From contig JBFKOW010000099.1 in assembly GCA_041628615.1 (NCBI GenBank), positions 1 to 13,018 on the forward strand: 13,018 bases of DNA, written 5' to 3'. The DNA is from JAMWZF01 sp041628615. GTDB taxonomy: Bacteria; Pseudomonadota; Alphaproteobacteria; Rhodobacterales; Rhodobacteraceae. The notes under the pieces are model-generated. The model searched no databases, was not told the DNA's origin, and was given only the letters and a program-made list of their open reading frames with translations. The first letter of the stretch is position 1, and each line of letters starts with the position of its first letter. Made by a program: the position numbers and the translations under genes. This document shows positions 1 through 6,396 of this stretch, piece by piece.

Positions 1-145
1 CATGGGCCACCCGCTCGGCGCGACCGGCGCAATCATCGTCGGCACCCTGCTCGACGAACTGGAGCGGGCCGACAAGGAGGTGGGTCTCGCCACGCTCTGC
101 GTCGCCTCGGGAATGGGGGCCGCCACCATCATCGAACGCGTGTAG
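1..145 (+). CDS. fadA: Acetyl-CoA C-acyltransferase (thiolase), C-terminal end only
   Basis: Only the last 47 or so codons of this gene are in the window, reading in frame from base 2 to a TAG at 143-145. The visible residues carry the two C-terminal thiolase signatures: a GHPLGATGA stretch with the active-site His, and a CVASGMGAATIIERV ending that contains the second catalytic Cys and the glycine-rich loop. Thiolases cleave 3-ketoacyl-CoA into acetyl-CoA and a shortened acyl-CoA, the last step of beta-oxidation. The neighbour downstream is a FadB/FadJ-type enzyme, which favours the beta-oxidation thiolase (FadA type) over the PHB-biosynthetic one. The usual motif around this Cys is CxGGG; here it reads CVASG, a mild variant. 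The assignment to the thiolase family is firm; the exact subfamily needs the missing N-terminal part. Confidence 0.85.
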   Translation, partial: MGHPLGATGAIIVGTLLDELERADKEVGLATLCVASGMGAATIIERV

Positions 146-149
146 GTCG

Positions 150-581
150 ATGGACACCGGCACGATGCAGGCGTGGCTCGACCGGATGGATGCGGCGGTG
201 CTCGGGGGCGACTTCGAGACCTATGCCGCGGGGGTCTCGCTGCCCTTCACCCTGATCACCGAAACGGCCAACCTCACGGTGGCCGACGAAGCGGACCTGC
301 GCAGGGGCTTCGACGCCTGGCGGGACATGCTGAGGATGCAGCACGTCACCGACTCGGTGCGGCTGTGCTCCGGGGTGACCCATCTCGCGCCGGATCTCGT
401 TGTGGGGACCTACATCTCGCACCTTCTGTCCAACGCCAAGCCGGTGGTGCCGTCGAAACTCGGCGCGATCATCCTGCGGCTCGAGGACGGCGCCTGGCGC
501 GCGACCGCCATCGCCAGCCCGGTCGCCAATCGGAAATGGCCGATCGACCTGCCGCGGCCCGGCCTGACCGAGGGCCCATGA
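150..581 (+). CDS. Small NTF2/SnoaL-like hypothetical protein between fadA and fadB
   Basis: This 143-residue soluble protein has no signal peptide or membrane segment. Its start, an N-terminal helix (MQAWLDRMDAAVLGGDFETYAAGVSLPFTL), followed by alternating beta strands and a late LEDGAWRATAIAS strand, resembles the cone-shaped NTF2/SnoaL fold, in which an early Asp/Phe-rich helix is followed by a curved sheet with a pocket. The match is by pattern only, and I recognise no catalytic residues. The ATG lies 4 bases after the thiolase stop, which suggests co-transcription and translational coupling; no clear Shine-Dalgarno precedes it, so the next ATG at 165 is also possible. The position inside a beta-oxidation operon suggests a role near acyl-CoA metabolism, but that is inference. 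Codon use resembles its neighbours. Confidence 0.7.
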   Translation: MDTGTMQAWLDRMDAAVLGGDFETYAAGVSLPFTLITETANLTVADEADLRRGFDAWRDMLRMQHVTDSVRLCSGVTHLAPDLVVGTYISHLLSNAKPVVPSKLGAIILRLEDGAWRATAIASPVANRKWPIDLPRPGLTEGP

Positions 582-604
582 CCCGGCGGCCCCCATCACA
601 CTGT

Positions 605-650
605 CCGCGGCCCGGCCGCGGCACCCTTTCCACGCCGGCGCCGACCGGCG
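605..650 (+). other. Two adjacent GC-rich hairpins before fadB
   Basis: The gap between the NTF2-like gene and fadB holds two perfect inverted repeats. The first is CCGCGGC / GCCGCGG at 605-611 and 615-621 with a 3-base loop. The second is CGCCGG / CCGGCG at 633-638 and 645-650 with a 6-base loop. Neither is followed by a run of T, so they are not classic intrinsic terminators; they could mark RNA processing or partial termination inside the operon. In DNA this GC-rich such short repeats also arise by chance. Confidence 0.3.
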
Positions 651-675
651 GCCGAACCAACGAGGACAAGAACCG

Positions 676-2877
676 ATGACCGATTTCACCATGCAGAAGG
701 GCGCCGACGGCGCCGCGATCATCACCTGGGACACCCGGGGCAAGTCGATGAACGTGATGACGCTCGAAGGCTGGGCCGACCTCGAGGCGCTGATCGACGA
801 CGCGCTGGCCGACGACGCCGTGAAGGGCATCGTCCTGACCTCCGGCAAGCCCGGCAGCTTCGCCGGCGGCATGGACCTCAAGGTCATCGCGAAGATGAAG
901 GAGATGGCCGGCGACGACCCGGCCAAGAGCCTGTTCGACGGGATCATGAACGCCCACCGGATCATGCGGAAGATCGAGCGCGCCGGGATGGACCCCAAGA
1001 CCCTGAAGGGCGGCAAGCCGATCGCCGCCGCCCTGCCCGGCACCGCGCTGGGCATCGGGCTCGAGATCCCGCTGGCCTGCCACCGGATCTTCGCCGCCGA
1101 CAACCCGAAGGCCAAGATCGGCCTGCCCGAGATCCTCGTCGGGATCTTCCCGGGCGCCGGCGGCACCACCCGGCTGGTGCGCAAGATGGGCGCGATGGCG
1201 GCCTCGCCGCTGCTGCTCGAGGGCAAGCTCAATGACCCGAAGAAGGCGATGGCCGCGGGCATCATCGACGAGGTGGTCCCCGCCGACGAGCTGCTCGACG
1301 CCGCGAGGGCCTGGGTCCTGTCGGAGCCGAAGATCGTGAAGCCCTGGGACGAGAAGGGCTACAAGATGCCCGGCGGCGCGCCCTATCACCCGGCCGGCTT
1401 CATGACCTATGTCGGCGCCTCGGCGATGGTCCACGGCAAGACCCAGGGCGTCTACCCGGCGGCCAAGGCGCTGCTGGCGGCGGCCTACGAGGGGGCGCTG
1501 GTGCCCTTCGACACGGCGCTGAAGATCGAGGCCCGGTGGTTCACCAACGTGCTGATGAACCCGTCCTCCTCGGCGATGATCCGGTCGCTCTTCGTCAACA
1601 AGGAGGCGCTCGAGAAGGGCGCCAACCGGCCCGCCGTCGATGACCAGACGGTGCGCAAGGTCGGCGTCCTCGGCGCCGGCATGATGGGCGCGGGGATCGC
1701 GCTGGTCTCGGCGCTGGCGGGCATCGAGGTGGTGCTGATCGACCAGACCCAGGACGCCGCCGACCGCGGCAAGGGCTACACCGTCGCCCACATGGACAAG
1801 GGGATCGCCCGCAAGAAGGCCACCCCCGAGAAGAAGGCCGAGGTCGAAGGCCGGATCACCGCCACCACCGATCTCGACGCGCTGAAGGGCTGCGACCTGA
1901 TCGTCGAGGCGGTGTTCGAGGACGTGGCCGTGAAGGCCGAGATGACGAAGAAGGTCGAGGCCGTCGTCGGCGCCGACTGCGTCTTCGCCACCAACACCTC
2001 CACCCTGCCGATCACCGAACTGGCCAAGGCCAGCGCCCGGCCGGACCGGTTCATCGGCATCCACTTCTTCTCGCCCGTCGACAAGATGCTGCTGGTCGAG
2101 ATCATCCGCGGTGCCGAGACCGGCGACGTGGCGGTGGCCAAGGCGCTCGACTTCGTGCGGCAGATCCGCAAGACCCCGATCGTGGTCAACGACGCCCGGT
2201 TCTTCTACGCCAACCGCTGCATCATCCCCTACATCAACGAGGGCATCCGCATGGTGAAGGAGGGCGTCGCGCCCGCCCTGATCGAGAACGCGGCCAAGCT
2301 CGTCGGGATGCCGCTGGGGCCGCTGCAACTGACCGACGAGACCTCGATCGACCTCGGCGTGAAGATCGCCAAGGCGACGAAGGCCGCGATGGGCGCCGAC
2401 TACGACGACGCGCAGGACGAGGTGCTGTTCTGGATGTTCGGCGAGGGCAGGCTGGGCCGCAAGTCGAACGCGGGCTTCTACGCCTACGACGACAGCGGCA
2501 AGCGGCAGGGGCTCTGGGACGGGCTCGCCGCGAAGTATCCGACGGCCGCCGAACAGCCCGACGTGACCGAGGTGCAGCACCGCCTGCTCCTTGCCCAGGT
2601 GCTCGAGGCGGTGCGGGCGCTGGAGGAAGGGGTGCTGACCGACATCCGCGAGGGCGACGTCGGCGCCATCCTCGGCTGGGGCTTCGCGCCCTGGTCCGGC
2701 GGCCCGTTCTCGTGGCTCGACATTCTCGGCGCGGGCCGGGCGGCCGAGCTTTGCGACGCGCTGACGGCGGCCCACGGCCCCCGCTTCACCTGCCCGGCGC
2801 TGCTGCGCGAGATCGCGGCGACGGGCCAGACCTTCTACGGCCGCTTCGGCGCCGGGTCGGACGCACAGGCGGCCTGA
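676..2877 (+). CDS. fadB: Multifunctional beta-oxidation enzyme: enoyl-CoA hydratase / 3-hydroxyacyl-CoA dehydrogenase (FadB/FadJ type)
   Basis: This 733-residue protein has the length and domain order of FadB/FadJ (about 715-730 residues). The N-terminal crotonase domain (about 1-200) has an oxyanion-hole stretch SFAGGMDL (61-68) and the two catalytic acids, Glu130 in GIGLE and Glu152 in GLPE. The dehydrogenase domain begins with the Rossmann motif GVLGAGMMGAG (330-340). Its catalytic pair is His463 in GIHFFSPV and Glu475, 12 residues apart as in E. coli FadB. The C-terminal dehydrogenase helical domains follow to the end. It hydrates 2-enoyl-CoA and oxidises 3-hydroxyacyl-CoA with NAD+ in the cytoplasm, handing the product to the upstream thiolase. 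A GAGGA-like ribosome site lies about 10 bases before the ATG. FadB and FadJ cannot be separated from sequence alone here. Confidence 0.95.
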   Translation: MTDFTMQKGADGAAIITWDTRGKSMNVMTLEGWADLEALIDDALADDAVKGIVLTSGKPGSFAGGMDLKVIAKMKEMAGDDPAKSLFDGIMNAHRIMRKIERAGMDPKTLKGGKPIAAALPGTALGIGLEIPLACHRIFAADNPKAKIGLPEILVGIFPGAGGTTRLVRKMGAMAASPLLLEGKLNDPKKAMAAGIIDEVVPADELLDAARAWVLSEPKIVKPWDEKGYKMPGGAPYHPAGFMTYVGASAMVHGKTQGVYPAAKALLAAAYEGALVPFDTALKIEARWFTNVLMNPSSSAMIRSLFVNKEALEKGANRPAVDDQTVRKVGVLGAGMMGAGIALVSALAGIEVVLIDQTQDAADRGKGYTVAHMDKGIARKKATPEKKAEVEGRITATTDLDALKGCDLIVEAVFEDVAVKAEMTKKVEAVVGADCVFATNTSTLPITELAKASARPDRFIGIHFFSPVDKMLLVEIIRGAETGDVAVAKALDFVRQIRKTPIVVNDARFFYANRCIIPYINEGIRMVKEGVAPALIENAAKLVGMPLGPLQLTDETSIDLGVKIAKATKAAMGADYDDAQDEVLFWMFGEGRLGRKSNAGFYAYDDSGKRQGLWDGLAAKYPTAAEQPDVTEVQHRLLLAQVLEAVRALEEGVLTDIREGDVGAILGWGFAPWSGGPFSWLDILGAGRAAELCDALTAAHGPRFTCPALLREIAATGQTFYGRFGAGSDAQAA

Positions 2878-2894
2878 AGACCTGCATTCCGTTG

Positions 2895-2918
2895 GGTCCG
2901 GGCTGCGTTGCCCGGACC
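2895..2918 (+). terminator. Hairpin after fadB, possible terminator
   Basis: A perfect 9-base inverted repeat, GGTCCGGGC (2895-2903) and GCCCGGACC (2910-2918), encloses the loop TGCGTT 18 bases after the fadB stop. It is placed to end the fad operon and to insulate the next gene. It lacks a downstream T run, so it may act with Rho or by protecting the 3' end of the message. Confidence 0.45.
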
Positions 2919-2945
2919 GGCGGACCCCGAGCGTCAGGCCGGCGG

Positions 2946-2972
2946 TTGACCCCCCCCCCCCGCCGCTAGGGT
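2946..2972 (+). promoter_or_regulatory. Candidate promoter with a C12 spacer for the RTX gene
   Basis: TTGACC at 2946-2951 matches the sigma70 -35 consensus at five of six positions. TAGGGT at 2967-2972 is a weaker -10 (T, A and final T match). The 15-base spacer is made mostly of a cytosine run. Transcription would begin near 2979, giving a leader of about 28 bases with the ribosome site AGGGGG (2995-3000) ahead of GTG 3007. A 15-base spacer is shorter than the preferred 17, so a gain of one or two C would be expected to raise activity. Confidence 0.45.
2950..2961 (+). repeat. Homopolymer tract of 12 cytosines
   Basis: Twelve consecutive C run from 2950 to 2961, starting with the last two bases of the candidate -35 element TTGACC. 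It is the longest single-base run I see in the window. Runs of this length are prone to slipped-strand change in length. It is also a typical place for sequencing or assembly error, so the exact count should be treated with care. Confidence 0.9.
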
Positions 2973-3006
2973 TGCCGAACGGGTAGTGACAAGTAGGGGG
3001 TGGCCT

Positions 3007-3945
3007 GTGACGTATCTTGGACGATCGGCCCTGGGGGCGGCATTCATTGCCTCCGGCGCGCCGGCTTTCGCAGCCACCACCGGACCCGATTTCCTGTCCT
3101 TCCAAGGCACGGATCAGAGCCTGGCCGCAGAGACGATCACCTCGCCCTCGGGCGGAACCGTCACCGTTCCCGCTGGAACCTACCGGGTCAACACGTCCAC
3201 ATATGACGGGCTCGCGGGCTTCGACACCCTCCTGATGACGAATTTTGGCGATGTGCTCGATGAGCGCTCCGGTCAGCAGGTCGAGAATGTCGAGCGGTTC
3301 ATCGCGGGCGACGGCGACGATGTGCTCCTGCTGGACGAGCCGACCGATGTGACCTTTCTCGGCGGCCCGGGCAATGACATCCTGATGAGCATCGGAACAG
3401 CACCGACGAACGACACCTTCTTCGGGTCGGACGGCAACGATTTCATCGACGGCGGCGCCGGCGACGACTGGATCCAGGGCAACGCCGACAACGACACGTT
3501 GTTGGGCGGCGCCGGGAACGACACCGTCAGCGGCAACGATGGCGATGACACCGCGTATCTAGGGGCCGGCGACGACACCTACGAACTCACTGCCGACGTT
3601 GGTGATCTCTGGCACGACGAGGTTCATGTCGGCAGCGGGTTCGATACCTTCTTCTTTGGCGACGGCGGCGCCCCGATCGATTTCGGAGGCGTGTCCGAGC
3701 AGGTGCTGACCGGGTCGATGCTCAAGACCACCTTCCGGCTTCTCGGCTACAGCACCACGTCGCTGTTCGAGGACCTGTCTGACCCGACCGGCACTCTGGA
3801 CCTTTTCCGGTTCTCGGACGGGACCACGGTGACCCGCAACGACCTGCTCGGCGAGGTGCCGCCCATCGGCTCGGTGCCGCTGCCGGCGGGCGGGCTCCTG
3901 CTCCTGTCAGGACTGGCGCTGATCTGGCGGCGCGGGCGGACCTGA
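3007..3945 (+). CDS. Secreted RTX-repeat calcium-binding protein with VPLPA-CTERM sorting signal
   Basis: I start this gene at GTG 3007 (312 residues): AGGGGG sits 6 bases upstream, and this start puts a clean signal peptide at the N-terminus (MTYLGR, a hydrophobic stretch, then AFA|A near residue 20). An in-frame GTG at 2986 would add seven residues and spoil that signal. Nonapeptide RTX repeats GGxGxDxxx follow: single copies near 101-109 and 119-127, then six in tandem at 140-193, which would bind Ca2+ and fold outside the cell. The C-terminus has VPLPA (290-294), a hydrophobic helix GGLLLLSGLALIW and the basic tail RRGRT, the layout of exosortase-processed VPLPA-CTERM proteins. It is therefore probably anchored and then trimmed at the cell surface or in the exopolysaccharide matrix. 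No exosortase gene is in the window. Its codon use is visibly less GC-biased than its neighbours. Confidence 0.88.
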   Translation: MTYLGRSALGAAFIASGAPAFAATTGPDFLSFQGTDQSLAAETITSPSGGTVTVPAGTYRVNTSTYDGLAGFDTLLMTNFGDVLDERSGQQVENVERFIAGDGDDVLLLDEPTDVTFLGGPGNDILMSIGTAPTNDTFFGSDGNDFIDGGAGDDWIQGNADNDTLLGGAGNDTVSGNDGDDTAYLGAGDDTYELTADVGDLWHDEVHVGSGFDTFFFGDGGAPIDFGGVSEQVLTGSMLKTTFRLLGYSTTSLFEDLSDPTGTLDLFRFSDGTTVTRNDLLGEVPPIGSVPLPAGGLLLLSGLALIWRRGRT

Positions 3946-3947
3946 CG

Positions 3948-3962
3948 GGCGGAACGGCCGCC
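3948..3962. terminator. Short hairpin between convergent genes
   Basis: GGCGG (3948-3952) and CCGCC (3958-3962) form a 5-base stem with a 5-base loop in the 34-base gap between the RTX gene and the converging GntR gene. It could serve as a shared terminator, but it is short and lacks a T run on either side. Confidence 0.25.
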
Positions 3963-3979
3963 GGGCACGGGTCAGAAGG

Positions 3980-4657
3980 TCAAGGCACGCCCCACCAGCG
4001 CAGGGTCTGGTCGCAGTGAAGCCGGATCGCCGCGATGGCGGCTTCGGCGTCGCCCGCCTGCAGCGCATCGATGATCGCCAGGTGTTCGTCCATCGCCGAG
4101 GCGATCCGGTCGTGGATGAAGGGGCGGGAATTCTGGATGATGGCGATCCGCGTCCGGTTCGCGGCGTAGGCCGACGCCAGCTGCGAATTGCCCAGTCCGG
4201 CGGCGAGAAAATCGTGCAGCGACAGGTCGATCCCGATGGCGCGGGACGGCAGGTCGCGCGCGCGGTCGGCGCGGGCGGCGTCGCGCATCGCCTCGTGGCT
4301 CTGCCGGAGCGCCGCGAGTCCGGCGAGATCGCCGCCGGCGATCCGGCGCCGGGCGCCCTCGCCGTCCAGCACCATCCGGAAATCGAGACATTCCCTGATC
4401 GTCCCGGGGCGAGCCTCCATCACCTGGATGCCGCGCTTGGGAACCGCCGACAGCAGGCCCTGCGAGCTTGCCTGCTTCACCGCCTCGCGGATCGCGGCGA
4501 GCGGGAAGTCCAGCAGGTCGACCAGCTGCGACATCGACAGGAACTGGCCGTCGCGCAGCGTGCCGTCGCCCAGCGCGTCCCACAGGGCCGCCTGCGCCCT
4601 GTCCGCCATCAGGGGCGCGTCTGCCGAAACGGGCACGGTCCTCCGGGTGTCGGGCAT
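3980..4657 (-). CDS. GntR-family transcriptional regulator, FCD (FadR-like) subfamily
   Basis: This 225-residue protein has the two-part plan of FCD-type GntR regulators. The N-terminal winged helix-turn-helix (about 20-80) includes LSMSQLVDLLDFPLAAIREA followed by a wing ending in PKRGIQVM. The all-helical FCD effector domain (about 86-215) carries the usual metal/ligand set: Asp144 and His148 (DLSLH), His192 (DEH) and His214 (RLHC). Such proteins normally repress transport or catabolic genes and release DNA when a small carboxylate or similar effector binds. It is transcribed away from the NCS1 permease across a 147-base shared region with inverted repeats, so control of the permease and of itself is the simplest reading. 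The ATG at 4657 has only a weak ribosome site (GAAGA, very close). Effector unknown. Confidence 0.9.
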   Translation of the reverse strand: MPDTRRTVPVSADAPLMADRAQAALWDALGDGTLRDGQFLSMSQLVDLLDFPLAAIREAVKQASSQGLLSAVPKRGIQVMEARPGTIRECLDFRMVLDGEGARRRIAGGDLAGLAALRQSHEAMRDAARADRARDLPSRAIGIDLSLHDFLAAGLGNSQLASAYAANRTRIAIIQNSRPFIHDRIASAMDEHLAIIDALQAGDAEAAIAAIRLHCDQTLRWWGVP

Positions 4658-4692
4658 TCTTCAGCTTATCCGTAAGGTGCTATCTGGGGTTT

Positions 4693-4719
4693 TTTATAGT
4701 CTCACACATGAGATTACAA
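4693..4719 (-). promoter_or_regulatory. Candidate promoter of the GntR gene
   Basis: Read on the minus strand, TTGTAA (4719-4714) and TATAAA (4698-4693) resemble -35 and -10 elements with a 15-base spacer. They lie about 35 bases ahead of the GntR ATG in the only AT-rich patch of the region. The spacer contains a 14-base inverted repeat, which would fit autoregulation. The short spacer keeps confidence low. Confidence 0.35.
4700..4713. promoter_or_regulatory. Inverted repeat TCTCA-N4-TGAGA, candidate operator
   Basis: TCTCA (4700-4704) and TGAGA (4709-4713) are perfect inverted repeats around CACA. They sit inside the candidate minus-strand promoter and upstream of the permease leader. The half site ATGAGA recurs at 4762-4767 in the permease leader. 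This is a plausible binding site for the adjacent GntR regulator, but it is not a recognised consensus. Confidence 0.4.
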
Positions 4720-4743
4720 CTAACATGTCAGATGCAAGTTCAA

Positions 4744-4787
4744 CTTCCCGCGATGGTCGGTATGAGACCGCACCACCCCGCGGGAAG
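4744..4787 (+). promoter_or_regulatory. Long hairpin in the 5' leader of the NCS1 permease
   Basis: The outer stem is CTTCCCGCG (4744-4752) paired with CGCGGGAAG (4779-4787), nine perfect pairs. Inside it, TGGT (4754-4757) pairs with ACCA (4772-4775) and CGGT (4758-4761) with ACCG (4767-4770), leaving one bulged C, a 1x3 internal loop and the apical loop ATGAG. That gives 17 pairs over 44 bases, ending 17 bases before the permease ATG and just ahead of its ribosome site. As DNA, the inner GGTC...GACC symmetry also looks like a regulator site. I do not recognise it as a known riboswitch class. Confidence 0.5.
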
Positions 4788-4804
4788 CGACAAGGGAGGG
4801 ATCC

Positions 4805-6250
4805 ATGTCCATCGCAGAGGAAGCGCACGTCGCCCATGGCGACACGCTATCGGGGGAAAGCACCCACACGCTCAACCCGGTCGGCGCCGATGAAAAGACC
4901 TGGGGATGGTTCGCCATCTTCAACATCTGGGCCAACGACGTGCAGTCGCTGTTCGGCTACTCGCTGGTGGCCTCGCTCTTCGTGTCCTACGGGGTCGGCG
5001 GCTGGACCGCCTTCGCGGCGCTGATCGTCGCCGGGCTCTTCGTCATGTGGATGGTCAACCTGTCCGGCGCGGCGGGCGAGAAATACGGCATCCCCTACCC
5101 GGTCTTCGCGCGGGCCAGCCTCGGCACCGCCGGGTCCAAGCTGCCGGCGGTGCTGCGGGCGACAGTGGCGGTGTTCTGGTACGGGGTGCAGGTCTACTTC
5201 GCCTCGACCGCGCTGGCGCTGCTGATCCGGTCGCTGACCGGGGCCACGGGCGGGGCCGAGATCCTCGGCCTGACCGGCATCGACTGGGTCGCCTTCTTCA
5301 TCGTCTGGGGCTTCCACATCGTCATCTTCTGGCGCGGCATGAACTGGGTCGAGACCTTCCTCAACATCGCCGGGCCCTTCGTCTACCTGGTGATGATCGG
5401 GCTCGTCATCGTGCTCTGGCAGCGCTCGGACGGCCAGCTCCTCGCCGCGACGGCGACGATCTTCGCCAATCCCGAGGGCACCTTCTGGACCGAGGTCAGC
5501 GGCTTTGTCGCCATCGTCGGCACCATGGTCGCCTACTTCGCGGCGGTGATGATCAACTTCAGCGACTTCTCGCGCTACGCCAAGGACAGGCCGACGATGC
5601 TGCTGGGCAACCTCACCGGGCTGCCGCTGAACATGATCCTGTTCTCGGCGCTGGCCCTGCTCACCACCGGCGGCGCGGCCGTGGTCTTCGGCGAGGAGAT
5701 CATCAACCCGACCGAGATCGTCGAGCGCACCGACAGCGTGCTTCTCGGCATCATCGCGGCGATCACCTTCTTCGCCGCCACCGTCGGCATCAACCTCGTG
5801 GCCAACTTCATCCCCGCGGTGAACGGCATCGCCAACCTCGCGCCGAACCGGATCAGCTTCCGCCACGCCGGGCTCATCACCTCGGCCTTCGCGCTGGTGA
5901 TCGGCGGCTTCTGGAACAGCTTCATCAGCCAGTTCGGCATCAGCGGCTTCGTCAACACGCTGGGCGCGACGCTCGCCCCGATCTTCGGGATCATGATCGT
6001 CGACTACTACTGGCACCGGAAGCAGCAGCTCGACGTGGATGCGCTCTACGACATGGACGGCGGCCCCTACCACTTCGACAACGGCTGGAACGGCGCCGCC
6101 GTGAAGGCCTTCGGCCTCGCCGCGGTGTTCTCGGTGGCGACGGTCTGGGTGCCCTGGTTCTCGTTCCTGTCGGGCTACGCCTGGGTGATCGGGGCGATCC
6201 TCGGCGGCGTGATCTACAACGCCCTGGCGAAAGGGTCCGCCCGGGCCTGA
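4805..6250 (+). CDS. NCS1-family nucleobase/hydantoin-type permease
   Basis: This 481-residue protein is an inner-membrane transporter with about 12 hydrophobic helices, the normal size for the NCS1 (nucleobase:cation symporter-1) family. The N-terminal NPVGADEKTWGWFAIFNIWAND is typical of the first helix region. Trp125 and Gln129 (WYGVQ) match the spacing of the substrate-binding Trp117/Gln121 pair in the hydantoin transporter Mhp1. NFSDFSRY after the sixth helix region, NPTEIV, and the Asn-rich GINLVANFIPAVNGIANLAPN segment are further family marks. It should import a cytosine-, uracil-, purine-, allantoin- or hydantoin-like substrate with Na+ or H+; I cannot choose among them. The start is supported by AGGGAGGG four bases before ATG 4805. 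The divergent GntR gene probably controls it, and a long hairpin lies in its leader. Confidence 0.92.
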   Translation: MSIAEEAHVAHGDTLSGESTHTLNPVGADEKTWGWFAIFNIWANDVQSLFGYSLVASLFVSYGVGGWTAFAALIVAGLFVMWMVNLSGAAGEKYGIPYPVFARASLGTAGSKLPAVLRATVAVFWYGVQVYFASTALALLIRSLTGATGGAEILGLTGIDWVAFFIVWGFHIVIFWRGMNWVETFLNIAGPFVYLVMIGLVIVLWQRSDGQLLAATATIFANPEGTFWTEVSGFVAIVGTMVAYFAAVMINFSDFSRYAKDRPTMLLGNLTGLPLNMILFSALALLTTGGAAVVFGEEIINPTEIVERTDSVLLGIIAAITFFAATVGINLVANFIPAVNGIANLAPNRISFRHAGLITSAFALVIGGFWNSFISQFGISGFVNTLGATLAPIFGIMIVDYYWHRKQQLDVDALYDMDGGPYHFDNGWNGAAVKAFGLAAVFSVATVWVPWFSFLSGYAWVIGAILGGVIYNALAKGSARA

Positions 6251-6270
6251 CCGGACCGGGGGCTAATGCA

Positions 6271-6302
6271 GGGGCCGGCAGCGCGATGTCGCTGCCGGCC
6301 CC
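6271..6302 (+). terminator. Strong hairpin terminator after the NCS1 permease
   Basis: GGGGCCGGCAGCG (6271-6283) and CGCTGCCGGCCCC (6290-6302) form a perfect 13-pair stem with a 6-base loop, followed by TTCCCTT. It lies 20 bases after the permease stop. The short pyrimidine-rich tail fits an intrinsic terminator in a GC-rich genome. Confidence 0.75.
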
Positions 6303-6338
6303 TTCCCTTGCGACGGGTCGCGCGGGCGGCCGGCGGGC

Positions 6339-6367
6339 TTGAACCGGGGCGGCGCCTCGGGTCTCAT
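6339..6367 (+). promoter_or_regulatory. Possible promoter of the DUF3052 gene
   Basis: TTGAAC (6339-6344) and TCTCAT (6362-6367) each match four of six sigma70 positions and are separated by exactly 17 bases. They lie 30 bases ahead of ATG 6397 and after the permease terminator, where a new promoter is needed. The match is weak. Confidence 0.3.
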
Positions 6368-6396
6368 GCCGCCGATCCCAGCCAGAGGAGCCCGCG

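Noticed and set aside
2986..3006. Upstream GTG start for the RTX protein
   Set aside because: No ribosome site at a proper distance, and the added residues weaken the signal peptide; GTG 3007 has AGGGGG six bases upstream.
469..3105. Very long minus-strand open frame opposite fadB
   Set aside because: It is rich in Gly, Arg, His and Asp and has no recognisable domain; it is the antisense shadow expected in GC-rich genes with strong third-position bias. The plus-strand enzyme has all catalytic motifs.
4658..4804. Known riboswitch in the permease leader
   Set aside because: A strong hairpin is present, but I see no conserved core of purine, preQ1, ykkC/guanidine or SAM classes; reported only as an unclassified structure.
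4847..6073. 408-codon minus-strand open frame opposite the permease
   Set aside because: Composition is low-complexity Asp/Glu/Arg/Gly/His, the mirror of a hydrophobic membrane protein; no family features.
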